This document shows positions 53,338-63,895 of a stretch of 64,000 nucleotides of DNA, piece by piece. A program made the translations under genes and the position numbers. Numbering within the stretch: the first letter of the stretch is position 1; each line of letters starts with the position of its first letter. The notes beneath the pieces are model-generated. The model was not told the origin of the DNA. It worked only from the letters and a program-made list of their open reading frames with translations, and did not search any database. Location of the stretch: contig NZ_CP062941.1 of assembly GCF_015101885.1 (NCBI RefSeq), positions 3,596,001-3,660,000 on the forward strand, read 5' to 3'. This DNA is from Massilia litorea (GTDB lineage Bacteria; Pseudomonadota; Gammaproteobacteria; Burkholderiales; Burkholderiaceae_D).

Positions 53338-54501
53338 ATGTCAGACACCCAAAAACTCCCGCTGGCCGGAATCCGCGTCATCGAATTTTCCCACATGGTC
53401 ATGGGCCCGACCTGCGGCATGATCCTGGCCGACCTCGGCGCCGAAGTGATCAAGGTCGAGCCGCCGAGCGGCGACAAGACGCGCACCATGTCCGGCGTCG
53501 GCCTCGGCTTCTTCCGCACCTTCAACCGCAACAAGAAGAGCATCGTGCTCGACATCCAGACCCCGCAGGGCCTGGCGAGCGCGAAAGAGCTGATCTGCGA
53601 CTGCGACGTCATGATCGAGAACTTCCGGCCGGGCCTGATGGCCAGGCTCGGCCTCGACTACGCGACGCTGTCGCAAGCATGCCCGGGCCTGATTTACGTC
53701 TCGCACAAGGGTTTCCTCCCCGGGCCGTATGAAAACCGCCTCGCGCTCGACGAAGTCGTGCAGATGATGGGCGGCCTGGCCTACATGACGGGGCCGCCGG
53801 GCCGGCCGCTGCGTGCCGGCGCCTCGGTGAACGACATCATGGGCGGCATGTTCGGCGCGATCGCGGTACTGGCTGCGCTGTGGGAACGGCGCGCGACGGG
53901 CAAGGGCCAGGAAATCCAGAGCGCGCTGTTCGAAAACTGCGCTTTCCTGGTCGCCTCGCACATGCAGCAGGCCGCGATGTCGGGCGAAGCGCCGCCGCCG
54001 ATGCCGGCACGTTCCTCGCCCTGGTCGGTGTACGACGTGTTCACCCTGGCCGAAGGCAGGCAGCTGTTCATCGGCGCCGTGAGCGACAAGCAGTGGAACC
54101 AGCTGTGCGCCGTGCTCGAACGCCAGGATTTGCTGGACGACCCAAGCCTGCGTACCAACGACCAGCGCGTGGCGATCCGCCCGCAGGTGCTGGAGCGCCT
54201 CGGTGCCATCCTGCGCGAACACGACATCGTCGAGCTCTCCGCCAAGCTTGAAAAGGCGGGCCTGCCGTACGCACCGATCGCCAGCCCGGACCAGCTGCTG
54301 GAAGACCGCCACCTGCGCGAGAGCGGCGGCATGGTGCCGATGCAGACCGCCGAGGGCGGTACCACCGACGTGGTGCTGATGCCGGTGCTGATGGATGGCC
54401 GCAGGCTGGGAGTGCAGCGCCCGCTGCCGAAGATCGGCGAGCACACCGACGAAGTCCTGGCCGCGCTTGCGGCAAGAAGGGACGAGCGCCAGGTCTCGTA
54501 A
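53338..54501 (+). CDS. class III (CaiB/BaiF) CoA transferase, 387 aa
   Basis: Family text: GIRVIEFSHMVMGPTCGMIL, ADLGAEVIKVEPPSGDKTR, NRNKKSIVLDIQTPQGL, VMIENFRPGLMARLGLDY and RPLRAGASVNDIMGGMFGAI with the region of the catalytic Asp. It transfers CoA between carboxylic acids, and would activate a substrate for the lyase encoded 14 bp upstream. Length is typical. The ATG follows a CTGGAATCC stretch with a weak ribosome site. Confidence 0.92.
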   Translation: MSDTQKLPLAGIRVIEFSHMVMGPTCGMILADLGAEVIKVEPPSGDKTRTMSGVGLGFFRTFNRNKKSIVLDIQTPQGLASAKELICDCDVMIENFRPGLMARLGLDYATLSQACPGLIYVSHKGFLPGPYENRLALDEVVQMMGGLAYMTGPPGRPLRAGASVNDIMGGMFGAIAVLAALWERRATGKGQEIQSALFENCAFLVASHMQQAAMSGEAPPPMPARSSPWSVYDVFTLAEGRQLFIGAVSDKQWNQLCAVLERQDLLDDPSLRTNDQRVAIRPQVLERLGAILREHDIVELSAKLEKAGLPYAPIASPDQLLEDRHLRESGGMVPMQTAEGGTTDVVLMPVLMDGRRLGVQRPLPKIGEHTDEVLAALAARRDERQVS

Positions 54502-54572
54502 GTTACCCAGCCTATCTATCCACCGACCGACAAGCCCGAACCAATACGGGCAGACTGCAACAGGAGACACAT

Positions 54573-55973
54573 ATGAAACGCGACGCGCTCGGCGCAGCGG
54601 CGGCCTCAAGCATCACCGCGCGCATGGACCGCCTGCCGGCCACACGCCAGCTCTGGCTCACCGTCCTGCTCATCTCGCTGGGCGGCTTCTTCGAAGTCTA
54701 CGACCTGGTATTCACCGGCTACATCGCGCCGGGCATGGCCAAAAGCGGCCTGTTCACCGCGACCACGGCCACGCTGTTCGGCATGAACGGCATCGGCGCC
54801 TTCATCGCCGCCACCTTCGCCGGACTATTCGTCGGCACCTTCTTCTTCGGCTTCCTGTCGGATCGCTACGGGCGGCGCAAGGTATTTACCATTTCGCTGC
54901 TCTGGTATTCGGTCGGCTCGGCGATCATGGCGGCGCAAGCCACCACCGAGGGCGTCCTGTTCTGGCGCTTCGTGACCGGCATCGGCGTCGGCATCGAGAT
55001 CGTCACCATCGACGTCTTCATTACCGAGATGGTGCCGCAGCACATGCGCGGCCGGGCCATGGCCTTCAACCAGGCCGTGATGTTCTGCGCCGCGCCGGTC
55101 GCCGCGCTGCTGTCCTATTTCCTCGTGCCGACCTCGATGCTCGGCATCGACGGCTGGCGCTGGGTGGTGCTGTTCGGCGCCGCCGGCGCGATCGTCGTCT
55201 GGTTCATCCGCCTGGCAGTGCCGGAGAGCCCGCGCTGGCTGGCGCAGCAGGGACGCCACGCGGAAGCCGAACGTATCGTGGCGAAGATCGAGCACACCGT
55301 GGAGGCCGAGTACCGGCAGCCCTTGCCGAAGCCGCTGCCGGCCGTGATCCAGCCGGCCGTGCAAACCGCCTCCTTCGGCGAGCTGTGGAAGAAGCCCTAC
55401 CGTTCGCGCGTCCTGATGCTCCTGGTGTTTAACTTCTTCCAGGCGATCGCCTATTACGGCTTCCAGAACTGGGTGCCGACGCTGCTGATCGGGCAGGGCA
55501 TCACCGTCACCAGGAGCCTGCTGTACGCCTTTGTCATCGCCACCGCGGCACCGGTCGGTCCGCTGCTGGCCATGACGATCGCCGACAAGGTCGAGCGCAA
55601 GTGGATGATCGTGTATTCGGCGCTGGCCGTGATCGTGTTCGGCACGCTGTTCTCGCAGCTGCGCGAAGTCGGCCCCCTGATCGTGCTCGGCCTGATGATC
55701 AGCCTGTCCGGATCGGCGCTCTCGGTGGCCTACCACTCCTACCAGACCGAGTTGTTCCCGACCCGGATCCGCTGCCGCGCCGCCGGCCTGGTGTACTCGT
55801 TCAGCCGCGTCGGCGCCAGCATGTCGGGCTTCATCATCGCCTTCCTGCTGCGCGACTTCGGGGTGATCGGCGTCTTCATCGGCATCTCGGCCGCGATGCT
55901 GGCCTGTATGGTCGCGATCGGCGCCTTCGGGCCGAAGACGCGCGGCATGCGCCTCGAAGAGATTTCGCATTAA
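54573..55973 (+). CDS. MFS transporter, metabolite:H+ symporter type, 466 aa
   Basis: Twelve predicted membrane helices. The start GGFFEVYDLVFTGYIAPGM, the loop GFLSDRYGRRKVFTISLLWY and the later GLVYSFSRVGASMSGFII fit the sugar/aromatic-acid:H+ symporter branch of the major facilitator superfamily. It probably imports the substrate of this cluster. ACAGGAGAC precedes the ATG. The next gene, a periplasmic binding protein, starts 52 bp later. Confidence 0.9.
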   Translation: MKRDALGAAAASSITARMDRLPATRQLWLTVLLISLGGFFEVYDLVFTGYIAPGMAKSGLFTATTATLFGMNGIGAFIAATFAGLFVGTFFFGFLSDRYGRRKVFTISLLWYSVGSAIMAAQATTEGVLFWRFVTGIGVGIEIVTIDVFITEMVPQHMRGRAMAFNQAVMFCAAPVAALLSYFLVPTSMLGIDGWRWVVLFGAAGAIVVWFIRLAVPESPRWLAQQGRHAEAERIVAKIEHTVEAEYRQPLPKPLPAVIQPAVQTASFGELWKKPYRSRVLMLLVFNFFQAIAYYGFQNWVPTLLIGQGITVTRSLLYAFVIATAAPVGPLLAMTIADKVERKWMIVYSALAVIVFGTLFSQLREVGPLIVLGLMISLSGSALSVAYHSYQTELFPTRIRCRAAGLVYSFSRVGASMSGFIIAFLLRDFGVIGVFIGISAAMLACMVAIGAFGPKTRGMRLEEISH

Positions 55974-56025
55974 TGAATAAAAAGGCGCCGGCGAGCGCCA
56001 CCCACTCACGACCAATGGAGACACC

Positions 56026-56994
56026 ATGAACTACGCATCCCGCGCAACCTGTATCGCCGCTGTTGTCCTGTCCTGCACCGTCGCGTTGCCCGCACTCGCC
56101 CAGGGCGACAAGCCGGTGCGCCTGATCGTCCCGAATGCGCCCGGTTCCAGCGTCGACGCGCTCTCGCGCATCATCGGCGTCCCGCTCGGGAAAAGCCTGG
56201 GGCGCCCGATCGTGGTCGAGAACCTGCCGGGCGCCGGCGGCGTCCCCGCGACCGGCCAGCTGGTACGGTCGGCCGCCGATGGCTCGACCCTGGCCATGGT
56301 CTCGAACAACCACGTGGTCAACCCGAGCCTGTACAAGTCGATGCCTTTCGATTCGATCAAGGACGTCACCACCATCGCCCTGGTCGCCGGCTCGCCCTTC
56401 GTGCTGGTTGCCCATCCCTCGCTGGGCGTGTCGAACCTGAAGGAGCTGGTCGCGCTGGCGAAAACGAAACCGGACCAGATCACCATCGGCTCCTCGGGCA
56501 ACGGCACCATCCTGCACCTGGCGGCCGAGGAATTGCAGCACGAAGCAGGCGTCAGCTTCCGCCATATCCCTTATAAAGGCACCGGCCAGATGACGACCGA
56601 CCTGCTGGGCGGCCAGATCCAGCTCGCCTTTGTCGGCGTCACCGGCGCCGCGCAGCACATCAAGGCGGGCAAGCTGCGTGCCATCGGCGTCTCGACCACG
56701 ACGCCGTCGAACATCCTGCCGGGCGTGCTGCCGCTGGCGCAGCAGGGTCTCCCGAACTACAACATGCAGGGCTGGATCGCGCTGATCGGACCGAAGGACA
56801 TGGCGCGCCCGCTGGTGACAAAGCTCTCCACCGACCTCGCCCACATCCTCGAAACGAAGGAGATGCAGGATGCGCTGGCGGCGCAGGGCTTCACGCCGAT
56901 CGGCGGCACGCCGGCCGACGCCGCCAACGTGTTCAGGAGCGACATGGCGAAGTACGCCAAGCTGGTCAAGCAGTCCGGCATGAGCATCGACTAA
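56026..56994 (+). CDS. Bug/TctC-family periplasmic binding protein, 322 aa
   Basis: A signal peptide (MNYASRATCIAAVVLSCTVA, then LPALA) leads to the Bug fold: VRLIVPNAPGSSVDALSRII, VENLPGAGGVPATGQLVRSA and HLAAEELQHEAGVSFRHIPY. Such proteins bind carboxylates for tripartite transporters, but no TctA/TctB genes are present here, as is common for orphan Bug proteins in Burkholderiales. It may act in sensing or with distant membrane parts. Confidence 0.92.
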   Translation: MNYASRATCIAAVVLSCTVALPALAQGDKPVRLIVPNAPGSSVDALSRIIGVPLGKSLGRPIVVENLPGAGGVPATGQLVRSAADGSTLAMVSNNHVVNPSLYKSMPFDSIKDVTTIALVAGSPFVLVAHPSLGVSNLKELVALAKTKPDQITIGSSGNGTILHLAAEELQHEAGVSFRHIPYKGTGQMTTDLLGGQIQLAFVGVTGAAQHIKAGKLRAIGVSTTTPSNILPGVLPLAQQGLPNYNMQGWIALIGPKDMARPLVTKLSTDLAHILETKEMQDALAAQGFTPIGGTPADAANVFRSDMAKYAKLVKQSGMSID

Positions 56995-57006
56995 GGAGCG
57001 TGCGGC

Positions 57007-58470
57007 TTGTCGCCTGATGGGACACAGCCGGCGCGCCTGACCGACGCCGAGATCCGCGCGGTGTTCGTGGGGCTGCTGCTGGCGATGCTGCTGGCCGCGC
57101 TCGACCAGAACATCGTCGCGGTCGCGCTGCCGCGCATCGGCGCCGAGCTGCAGGGCATGGGTATGCTGGCCTGGGTGGTGTCGAGCTACCTGATCGGCTC
57201 CACCGTGTCGACGCCGCTGTTCGGTAAACTCGGCGACCTGGCCGGGCGCCGCACGGCGCTCTCGGGCGCCATCCTGTTCTTCGTCCTCGGTGCGCTGGGC
57301 TGCGCACTGGCGCCCTCGATGCCCTGGCTGATCGCGGCGCGCGCGCTGCAGGGCATCGGCGGCGGGGCCGTGATCGCGGTCGCCCAGGCCGCGATCGCCG
57401 AGGTGGTGGCGCCGCGCGAACGCGGACGCTACCAGATCTATTTCAGCGGTGTGCACGTGGTGGCCAGCGTGGCCGGCCCCGTGGTCGGCGGCCTGCTGAC
57501 CGAGCACCTGTCCTGGCACTGGATCTTCTGGCTCAACCTGCCGCTCGGGATGCTGGCCCTGGCCGTTTCGCGCAAGGCCCTGGCGCGGGTGCCCGTGCCG
57601 CGCGAACGGGCGCCGGTCGATGTCGCCGGCGCGCTGCTGCTCACCGGCGGCCTGGTCGCGCTGCTGGTCGGGATCACCCGCATCGGCATGGGCGTCGGCC
57701 CGGGCACGCCATCGCAGTTGGCCGCCTTCGGCGGCGCCGGCCTGCTGCTGTGCGCCTTCGTGCGCCAGGAGGGGAGGGCGCCCGAACCCCTGGTGCCCTT
57801 GTCCCTGTTCGCGATCCCTACCGTACGCCTGTCCTGTTGCATCCTCTTTGTCGGCTACATGCAGCTGATCGCGCTCTCCGTACTGGTGCCGATGCGCAGC
57901 CAGATGCTGTTCAAGGCGGCGACCGGCGCCTCGGCGCTGGGCCTGGTGCCGCTGACCTTCGGCGGGCCGCTCGGGGCCTACCTGGCCGGGCGCATCATGC
58001 TGCGCTCGGGTGCCACGCGGCTGCTGCAGGTGGCCGGGGCCGGGACGGTCGCCGCCGGCGTGCTCGCCCTCGGCCTGACGCGCACCCTCCCGGGCGCCGA
58101 GCCGCTGCTGCTCGGCCTGACCGGCATCGGCATCGGCCTTCAGTTTCCGAGCTCCCTGGTGGCGATCCAGAACGCGGTGCCGGGCCGCCACGTCGGCGTC
58201 GCCACCGCCACCGCTGTCTTCGCCCGTTCGCTCGGCGCGGCCGTCGGGATCGCGCTCCTGAGCACGACCTTGCTGGTCTGCCTGGGCGGATCGGGCGGAT
58301 CGGGGGCGGCCATGATGCGCGAGCTGGTCGCCAGCGGCGCCGCCGACTCGGCCACGCTCGCCACGGCCGGCGCCGCCTTCGATACCACTTTCCTCGTCAG
58401 CGCGGCGATCGCGGCCAGTTCGTTCGTGGTGTCGCTGTTCCTGCCGCACAGCGCCTTGCGCTCGCATTGA
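57007..58470 (+). CDS. DHA2-type MFS efflux transporter, 487 aa
   Basis: Fourteen predicted membrane helices of the EmrB/QacA type: [50 protein letters not shown] and [29 protein letters not shown] start is supported by AAGGAG about 9 bp upstream, and no ATG fits. It probably exports a toxic intermediate or drug. It is 12 bp after the binding-protein gene, so cotranscription is likely. Operator 2 follows its stop. Confidence 0.9.
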   Translation: MSPDGTQPARLTDAEIRAVFVGLLLAMLLAALDQNIVAVALPRIGAELQGMGMLAWVVSSYLIGSTVSTPLFGKLGDLAGRRTALSGAILFFVLGALGCALAPSMPWLIAARALQGIGGGAVIAVAQAAIAEVVAPRERGRYQIYFSGVHVVASVAGPVVGGLLTEHLSWHWIFWLNLPLGMLALAVSRKALARVPVPRERAPVDVAGALLLTGGLVALLVGITRIGMGVGPGTPSQLAAFGGAGLLLCAFVRQEGRAPEPLVPLSLFAIPTVRLSCCILFVGYMQLIALSVLVPMRSQMLFKAATGASALGLVPLTFGGPLGAYLAGRIMLRSGATRLLQVAGAGTVAAGVLALGLTRTLPGAEPLLLGLTGIGIGLQFPSSLVAIQNAVPGRHVGVATATAVFARSLGAAVGIALLSTTLLVCLGGSGGSGAAMMRELVASGAADSATLATAGAAFDTTFLVSAAIAASSFVVSLFLPHSALRSH

Positions 58471-58478
58471 CATTCCAC

Positions 58479-58536
58479 TTCGGAAGTTCAGGCCTTCCAA
58501 ATTGCCTGCTCCGCACCGTTACGGAAGTTTTATACT
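58479..58536 (+). promoter_or_regulatory. operator-promoter 2 of the catabolic cluster
   Basis: TTCGGAA-N9-TTCCAAA (58479-58501) and TATACT at 58531, again 30 bp apart and joined to GGAAGTTT, as at 51739-51796. It drives the dioxygenase gene. Confidence 0.65.
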
Positions 58537-58568
58537 GTTCCTCATGCCCCAACAACGAGGAGACACAC

Positions 58569-59657
<1,089 letters not shown>

Positions 59658-59668
59658 TTCTCCCGGAT

Positions 59669-59689
59669 GGGGCGGCGCGGCGCCGCCCC
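59669..59689. terminator. hairpin between convergent HPPD-like and LysR genes
   Basis: GGGGCGGC and GCCGCCCC form an 8-bp GC stem with a 5-nt loop; TTTT occurs about 10 bp later. A bidirectional terminator role is inferred. Confidence 0.45.
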
Positions 59690-59702
59690 GTTCGAATCGT
59701 TT

Positions 59703-60638
59703 TCAATCCCCCGGGACCGCCTCCTCATTCGCCCGCGACGTCCGCGCGCGCGCCGCCAGAAAATCCACCAGCAATCGGGCCGCCGGCGACAGTAACGCCA
59801 GGTCGCGGTAGCAGACCGCGAACCGGCGCCGCGCCCACGGATCGCGCAGGGGCACCACGCGCAGGTCCAGGTTTGCCGCATACGGCGCGGCGATTTCCTT
59901 CGGCACGATGCTGATCCCGAGCCGGGCGCGCACGACGCGCATGGCGGCGTCGAAATTCGAGACGATCGCGCGGTAGGTCATGGCCTTGCCCGAGACGGCG
60001 GCGGCGCGCCCCAGCATGGTCTGCACCGCCGCACCCGGCGGCAGGCCGACATAGTCGTACTCGAGCGTCTCTTCGAACCAGGCGCGCTTGCGGCCGGCCA
60101 GCGGGTGGCCCGGATACACGACGACTGCCAGGTGGTCGGCATGGTAGGGAAGGGAAGCCAGGCCCTCGAGGTTGGCGGCGTCCCAGCAGATGCCGACCGA
60201 GGCGCTGCCTTCCTTCAGCGCGCGCACCACGTCGCGGCTCAGGTGTTCTTCGATGTCGACCCGGATGTCGCGGTTCGCCGGCTGGTGCAGGAAGGCGGCC
60301 ACGTCATCCGGCAGCGATTCGGCGATCGAGGAGACGCTGGCCAGGACCCGCACTTGCCCCTTGATGCCGGCGCTGTAGCCGGCCATGTCGCGGCTGATGC
60401 GGTCGGCGCTGGCGAGCATGCCGCGCGCGTGTTCGAGCAGCGTCTCGCCGGCGACGGTGGGCACGACGCCGTGCCGGCGCCGTTCGAGCAGCTTGGCGCC
60501 GACCGTGTCCTCGAGCTGCGCCAGGCGCTTGCTGATGGCCGAAGCCACGATGTTTTCCTGCTCGCCGGCGCGCGCCATGTTCCCGGTGGTGCAGACGGCG
60601 ACGAACAGGCGCAGCGTCGTCAGGTCGAGGTCTCTCAT
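59703..60638 (-). CDS. LysR-type transcriptional regulator, 311 aa
   Basis: The N-terminal winged helix reads LTTLRLFVAVCTTGNMARAG, with ASAISKRLAQLEDTVGAKLL and the wing ERRRHGVVPTVAG. The effector domain (about 90-300) has GQVRVLASVSSIAESLPDD and VGLPPGAAVQTML. It is divergent from the porin gene with 293 bp between. It may regulate the porin or the HPPD-like gene; whether it binds the shared operators at 51739 and 58479 is untested. Confidence 0.93.
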   Translation of the reverse strand: MRDLDLTTLRLFVAVCTTGNMARAGEQENIVASAISKRLAQLEDTVGAKLLERRRHGVVPTVAGETLLEHARGMLASADRISRDMAGYSAGIKGQVRVLASVSSIAESLPDDVAAFLHQPANRDIRVDIEEHLSRDVVRALKEGSASVGICWDAANLEGLASLPYHADHLAVVVYPGHPLAGRKRAWFEETLEYDYVGLPPGAAVQTMLGRAAAVSGKAMTYRAIVSNFDAAMRVVRARLGISIVPKEIAAPYAANLDLRVVPLRDPWARRRFAVCYRDLALLSPAARLLVDFLAARARTSRANEEAVPGD

Positions 60639-60931
60639 GCGAACTTTCAGGGGAAGTGTTCCGTTCTGGTGAGTGACATTCTAAACCGGAATTTCAGCTG
60701 TCGCGACGCCGGGGTTGAAGGTGTTTTCGGAAGATCACGGGCGGCCGGATGCTGCTGCTTCTGCCGTGTGCGGCACATTTCGGCCCTATGGATTCACGAT
60801 CTGGAAAGTCTCCCATTCCGCATTACCACGACGCGGCAGGCCCCTCATCCCTACTATCGAAGGGCTAGCAAAAGCCAGCCGCCCGGCACCAGCGTGCGTC
60901 CGGGCGGACTCGAAAACGAACAGGAGACGAC
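60639..60931. other. LysR-porin divergent intergenic region
   Basis: 293 bp with no gene. CCGGAATTTCAG near 60687 resembles half of the operator at 58479 but lacks the second arm. ACAGGAGAC before the porin ATG is its ribosome site. Confidence 0.4.
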
Positions 60932-62059
60932 ATGAAAAAAACAGCGATCGCGCTTGCCATCCTCGGCACCATCGGCGCCGCCCAGGCCCAGACCAGCGTC
61001 AGCATGTACGGCATCGTCGATGTCTCGATGCGCCACGAGACCGACGCGCAGGCCGGACGCGCCCGCACCGCCGAAGTCAGCGGCATGATGAACACCAGCC
61101 GCTGGGGCTTTCGCGGCAGCGAGGACCTGGGCGGCGACCTGAAGGCGCACTTCCAGCTCGAAGGCGGCTTCAATCCCGACACCGGCGCCCAGTCCGAAGG
61201 CCTGTCGCTGTTCGACCGCCGCGCCATCGTCGGCCTGTCCGGCAAATGGGGCCGCATCGACATCGGCCGCACGCCGACCTTCGGCTGGGACTACACGCCC
61301 GTCTACGACCCGCTCGGCGGCGCCCTGGCGACGCCGACGCCGACCTCGCGCGCCAGCGGCCGCGCCTCGCTGCTGGTAAACGGCTTCATGTTCGTCACCA
61401 ACAACCCCTACAACAGCTCGAAGCTGCGCGACAACAGCATCAAGTACGTGTATACGGCCTCCAACGGCCTGCTCGGCGCGGTTGCCTACAACGTGGGCGA
61501 GGTCGCCGGCGACAGCAGCAAGCGCTCGGGCCGCCAGGCCGCCATCGGCTACATGAAAGGCGACATCAACGCCATCGCCGCTTACGACCTGCTGCACGAC
61601 GCGAACAACCTGGAGCAGAAGGTCGTCACCGTCGGCGGCAACTATCGCTTCGCCAGGGCCTGGAAGGCGACGCTGGGCTATGCCGCCCTGACGGCCGACG
61701 CCGGGTTTGCGCCATCCTCGACCGTGGTGACCGGCGCGATCGCGAACTATACGTCGACCTTCGGCGTCGCTGCGGGCGGCGAGATCAAGGTCGCCACCGG
61801 TGCTGCCGGCCTCGAATACGCGCTGACGCCGGCCCTGTCGCTGACCGGGGCGCTGTACCGTACCCGCGTGACCGGCACCGGCATTCCGGACAACGACTAC
61901 GATACCTATGCGCTGTTCGCCAGATACGCGTTCTCGAAGCGCACCTCGCTGTATGGGGCGCTGGATCACGAGCGCACCAGCGGCAACGGCAGCACCGCGA
62001 CCGTCAGCGGCAAGCGCGCCAATTCCGCGCTTACAATGGGCATCCAGACGCGCTTCTGA
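60932..62059 (+). CDS. Burkholderiales-type trimeric porin, 375 aa
   Basis: A signal peptide (MKKTAIALAILGTIGAAQAQ) precedes a 16-strand barrel of the OmpC-like family: TSVSMYGIVDVSMRH, SRWGFRGSEDLGGDLKAHFQ, GGFNPDTG, FDRRAIVGLSGKWGRIDIGR and the terminal strand ALTMGIQTRF with C-terminal Phe for BAM recognition. It allows passive uptake across the outer membrane, probably of the cluster substrate. Confidence 0.95.
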   Translation: MKKTAIALAILGTIGAAQAQTSVSMYGIVDVSMRHETDAQAGRARTAEVSGMMNTSRWGFRGSEDLGGDLKAHFQLEGGFNPDTGAQSEGLSLFDRRAIVGLSGKWGRIDIGRTPTFGWDYTPVYDPLGGALATPTPTSRASGRASLLVNGFMFVTNNPYNSSKLRDNSIKYVYTASNGLLGAVAYNVGEVAGDSSKRSGRQAAIGYMKGDINAIAAYDLLHDANNLEQKVVTVGGNYRFARAWKATLGYAALTADAGFAPSSTVVTGAIANYTSTFGVAAGGEIKVATGAAGLEYALTPALSLTGALYRTRVTGTGIPDNDYDTYALFARYAFSKRTSLYGALDHERTSGNGSTATVSGKRANSALTMGIQTRF

Positions 62060-62092
62060 TCGGCGGCGCGTCCAACCATTGCGGGAGGAAGC

Positions 62093-63082
62093 GTGAAAGC
62101 ATGTATCGTCGGCGCCGGCGCCATCGGCGGCTTCATTGGAACCGGACTTGCCGCCAGCGGCCTGGCCGAGGTCAGCGCCTTCGCGCGCGGGGCGACGCTG
62201 CAGGCCCTGAAGGAGCATGGCTGGCGCCTGCGGCGCGGCGAGATGCTGGTGCAGGCGCCGCTTGCGGCGGCCAGCGCCTCCGCCCATGAGTTGGGCGTGC
62301 AGGGCCTGGTCGTGGTCGCCGTCAAGGGACCGGCGCTGGCGGCGGTTGCGGCGAGCATCGGGCCCCTGATCGGGCCTGAGACGATCGTACTGCCTGCCAT
62401 GAACGGCGTGCCTTGGTGGTTCAGCCACGGGATCGCGGCCTTGGGCGATGCGCCGCTGGACAGCGTGGACCCGGACGGGCGCATCGCGGCCGCCATCCCG
62501 CTGCGGCACGTGGTGGGTTGCGTGGTCCACGCCAGCACGGCGGTCGTCGAGCCGGGGCTGGTGCAGCACAAGATGGGGCAGGGTCTGATCATCGGCGAGC
62601 CGGCTGCCGGCCCGTCGGCCCGGGTGCGCGACCTGGGCGGCCTGCTCGAGGCGGCGGGCTTCGAGGTGACGCTGTCGGACGACATCCGCTACGACGCCTG
62701 GTACAAGCTGTGGGGGAACATGACCATGAACCCGGTGTCCGCGCTGACCGGCGCCACCGCCGACAGGCTGCTCGACGATCCGCTGGTGCTCGCCTTCTGC
62801 AGCGCCGCGATGCGCGAAGCCTCCGCCATCGGCGAACGCATCGGCTGCCGGGTCGAGCAGACGGCCGAAGACCGCCAGGCCGTCACGCGCAAACTCGGCG
62901 CTTTTAAAACCTCGATGCTGCAGGACGTCGAAGCGGGCCGGCCGATCGAACTCGACAGCATCGTCGGCGCCGTGCACGAGATCGGGCGGCGCGTCGGCGT
63001 GCCCACGCCGAACATCGATGCGATCCTCGGCCTGACGCGCCTGTTCGGGCGCGTGCACGGCCTGTATCCGCAGGCAAGCTAA
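62093..63082 (+). CDS. ketopantoate-reductase-family protein (PanE/ApbA-like), 329 aa
   Basis: An N-terminal NADP site (CIVGAGAIGGFIGTGLAASG), then VVAVKGPALAAVAASI and AMNGVPWWFSH, and a C-terminal helical domain with YDAWYKLWGNMTMNPVSALT (catalytic Lys region) and EIDS-like IELDSIVGAVHEIGRR. It reduces a 2-oxoacid; ketopantoate is the model substrate, but cluster context suggests another branched 2-oxoacid. GCGGGAGGAAGC precedes a GTG/ATG start; GTG at 62093 reads as M. Confidence 0.88.
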   Translation: MKACIVGAGAIGGFIGTGLAASGLAEVSAFARGATLQALKEHGWRLRRGEMLVQAPLAAASASAHELGVQGLVVVAVKGPALAAVAASIGPLIGPETIVLPAMNGVPWWFSHGIAALGDAPLDSVDPDGRIAAAIPLRHVVGCVVHASTAVVEPGLVQHKMGQGLIIGEPAAGPSARVRDLGGLLEAAGFEVTLSDDIRYDAWYKLWGNMTMNPVSALTGATADRLLDDPLVLAFCSAAMREASAIGERIGCRVEQTAEDRQAVTRKLGAFKTSMLQDVEAGRPIELDSIVGAVHEIGRRVGVPTPNIDAILGLTRLFGRVHGLYPQAS

Positions 63083-63768
63083 GGGCCAGTAGCGTGGGCG
63101 GATCCTCCGCCCACGCTACAGCTCAGGTGCCCGGTCTTCAGGTAGAAGGTGACGCCCTCGGGGCCCGCCTTCCAGTCCGGCTGGTCGCCGGCGGGCAAAC
63201 GCAACCACGTGCCGCGTTCATGGAATCCATTCTCGACGACGATCGCGCCCGCGAGCACGAACAGCTCGGCGCCGCCTGCCGCCGGCAGGCCGAGCGCCTG
63301 GCCGGCATCGACACGCTGCAGGGACACCTGTTCGGCCTCGCTCGAAAACAGCTGGCACACCGAACGCTCGCCTGCACGCGTCCAGGCCGACGGATCGCCC
63401 GTGTCGATCTGCACCCGGCGGCTGTCATCCGGCGCCATCTGCCACAACTTCACGAAAATGAGCGCGCCCTCGCGGCTGGCCGGCCGATGGCTGGAGCCGG
63501 GCGGGTTGCGCAGGTACCAGCCTTGGGTGAAATCGCCGCTCTCGTCGGAAAAGACGCCGTCCAGCACCAGGATCTCCTCGCCGCCCGGGTGCGCATGGGG
63601 CGGGAAGGTAGAATCCGAGGCGTAACGCACGATGCTGGTGGCGCGCGCCTTTTCGGCACCGACGCGGTCGAGCATCACGCGCTCGACGCCGGGCTGGGGC
63701 GAGGCGACCCATTCATAGTGCTGCGGGGTGACGATGGCGCGCTGCGAAAAATCGGCGTTGACGAGCAT
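63079..63768 (-). CDS. ChrR-like cupin protein, 229 aa
   Basis: The first cupin barrel (about 35-115) has FPPHAHPGGEEILVLDGVFS, SDESGDFTQGWYLRNPPGSS with metal His and Glu, as in ChrR-type anti-sigma cupin domains. A second, weaker barrel follows (about 145-215). No sigma factor is adjacent, so an enzyme or sensor role is equally possible. The last 14 codons read through a perfect palindrome, and its stop overlaps that of the reductase gene by 4 bp. Confidence 0.85.
   Translation of the reverse strand: MLVNADFSQRAIVTPQHYEWVASPQPGVERVMLDRVGAEKARATSIVRYASDSTFPPHAHPGGEEILVLDGVFSDESGDFTQGWYLRNPPGSSHRPASREGALIFVKLWQMAPDDSRRVQIDTGDPSAWTRAGERSVCQLFSSEAEQVSLQRVDAGQALGLPAAGGAELFVLAGAIVVENGFHERGTWLRLPAGDQPDWKAGPEGVTFYLKTGHLSCSVGGGSAHATGP
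63089..63119. repeat. REP-like palindrome
   Basis: A perfect 14-bp stem (GTAGCGTGGGCGGA and its complement) with a TCC loop. It follows the reductase gene and is inside the 3' end of the cupin gene. Such GTGGGCGG palindromes resemble repetitive extragenic elements; copy number elsewhere is not visible here. Confidence 0.6.
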
Positions 63769-63895
63769 GGCATCCTCCGTTGGCGATGCCGGTATTGTAA
63801 AGCGGCGCTCTCCGGCCCGGCATGGTCAGGCGTGGCATAATCGAAGCCCGGGTTGCGCACGCCGCGCACCCGCCGTCCAGACGAAAGGAAAAACG

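Noticed and set aside
55876..58500. 874-codon minus-strand ORF across the binding-protein and MFS genes
   Set aside because: Spans several well-supported plus-strand genes and has Arg/Gln-rich shadow composition.
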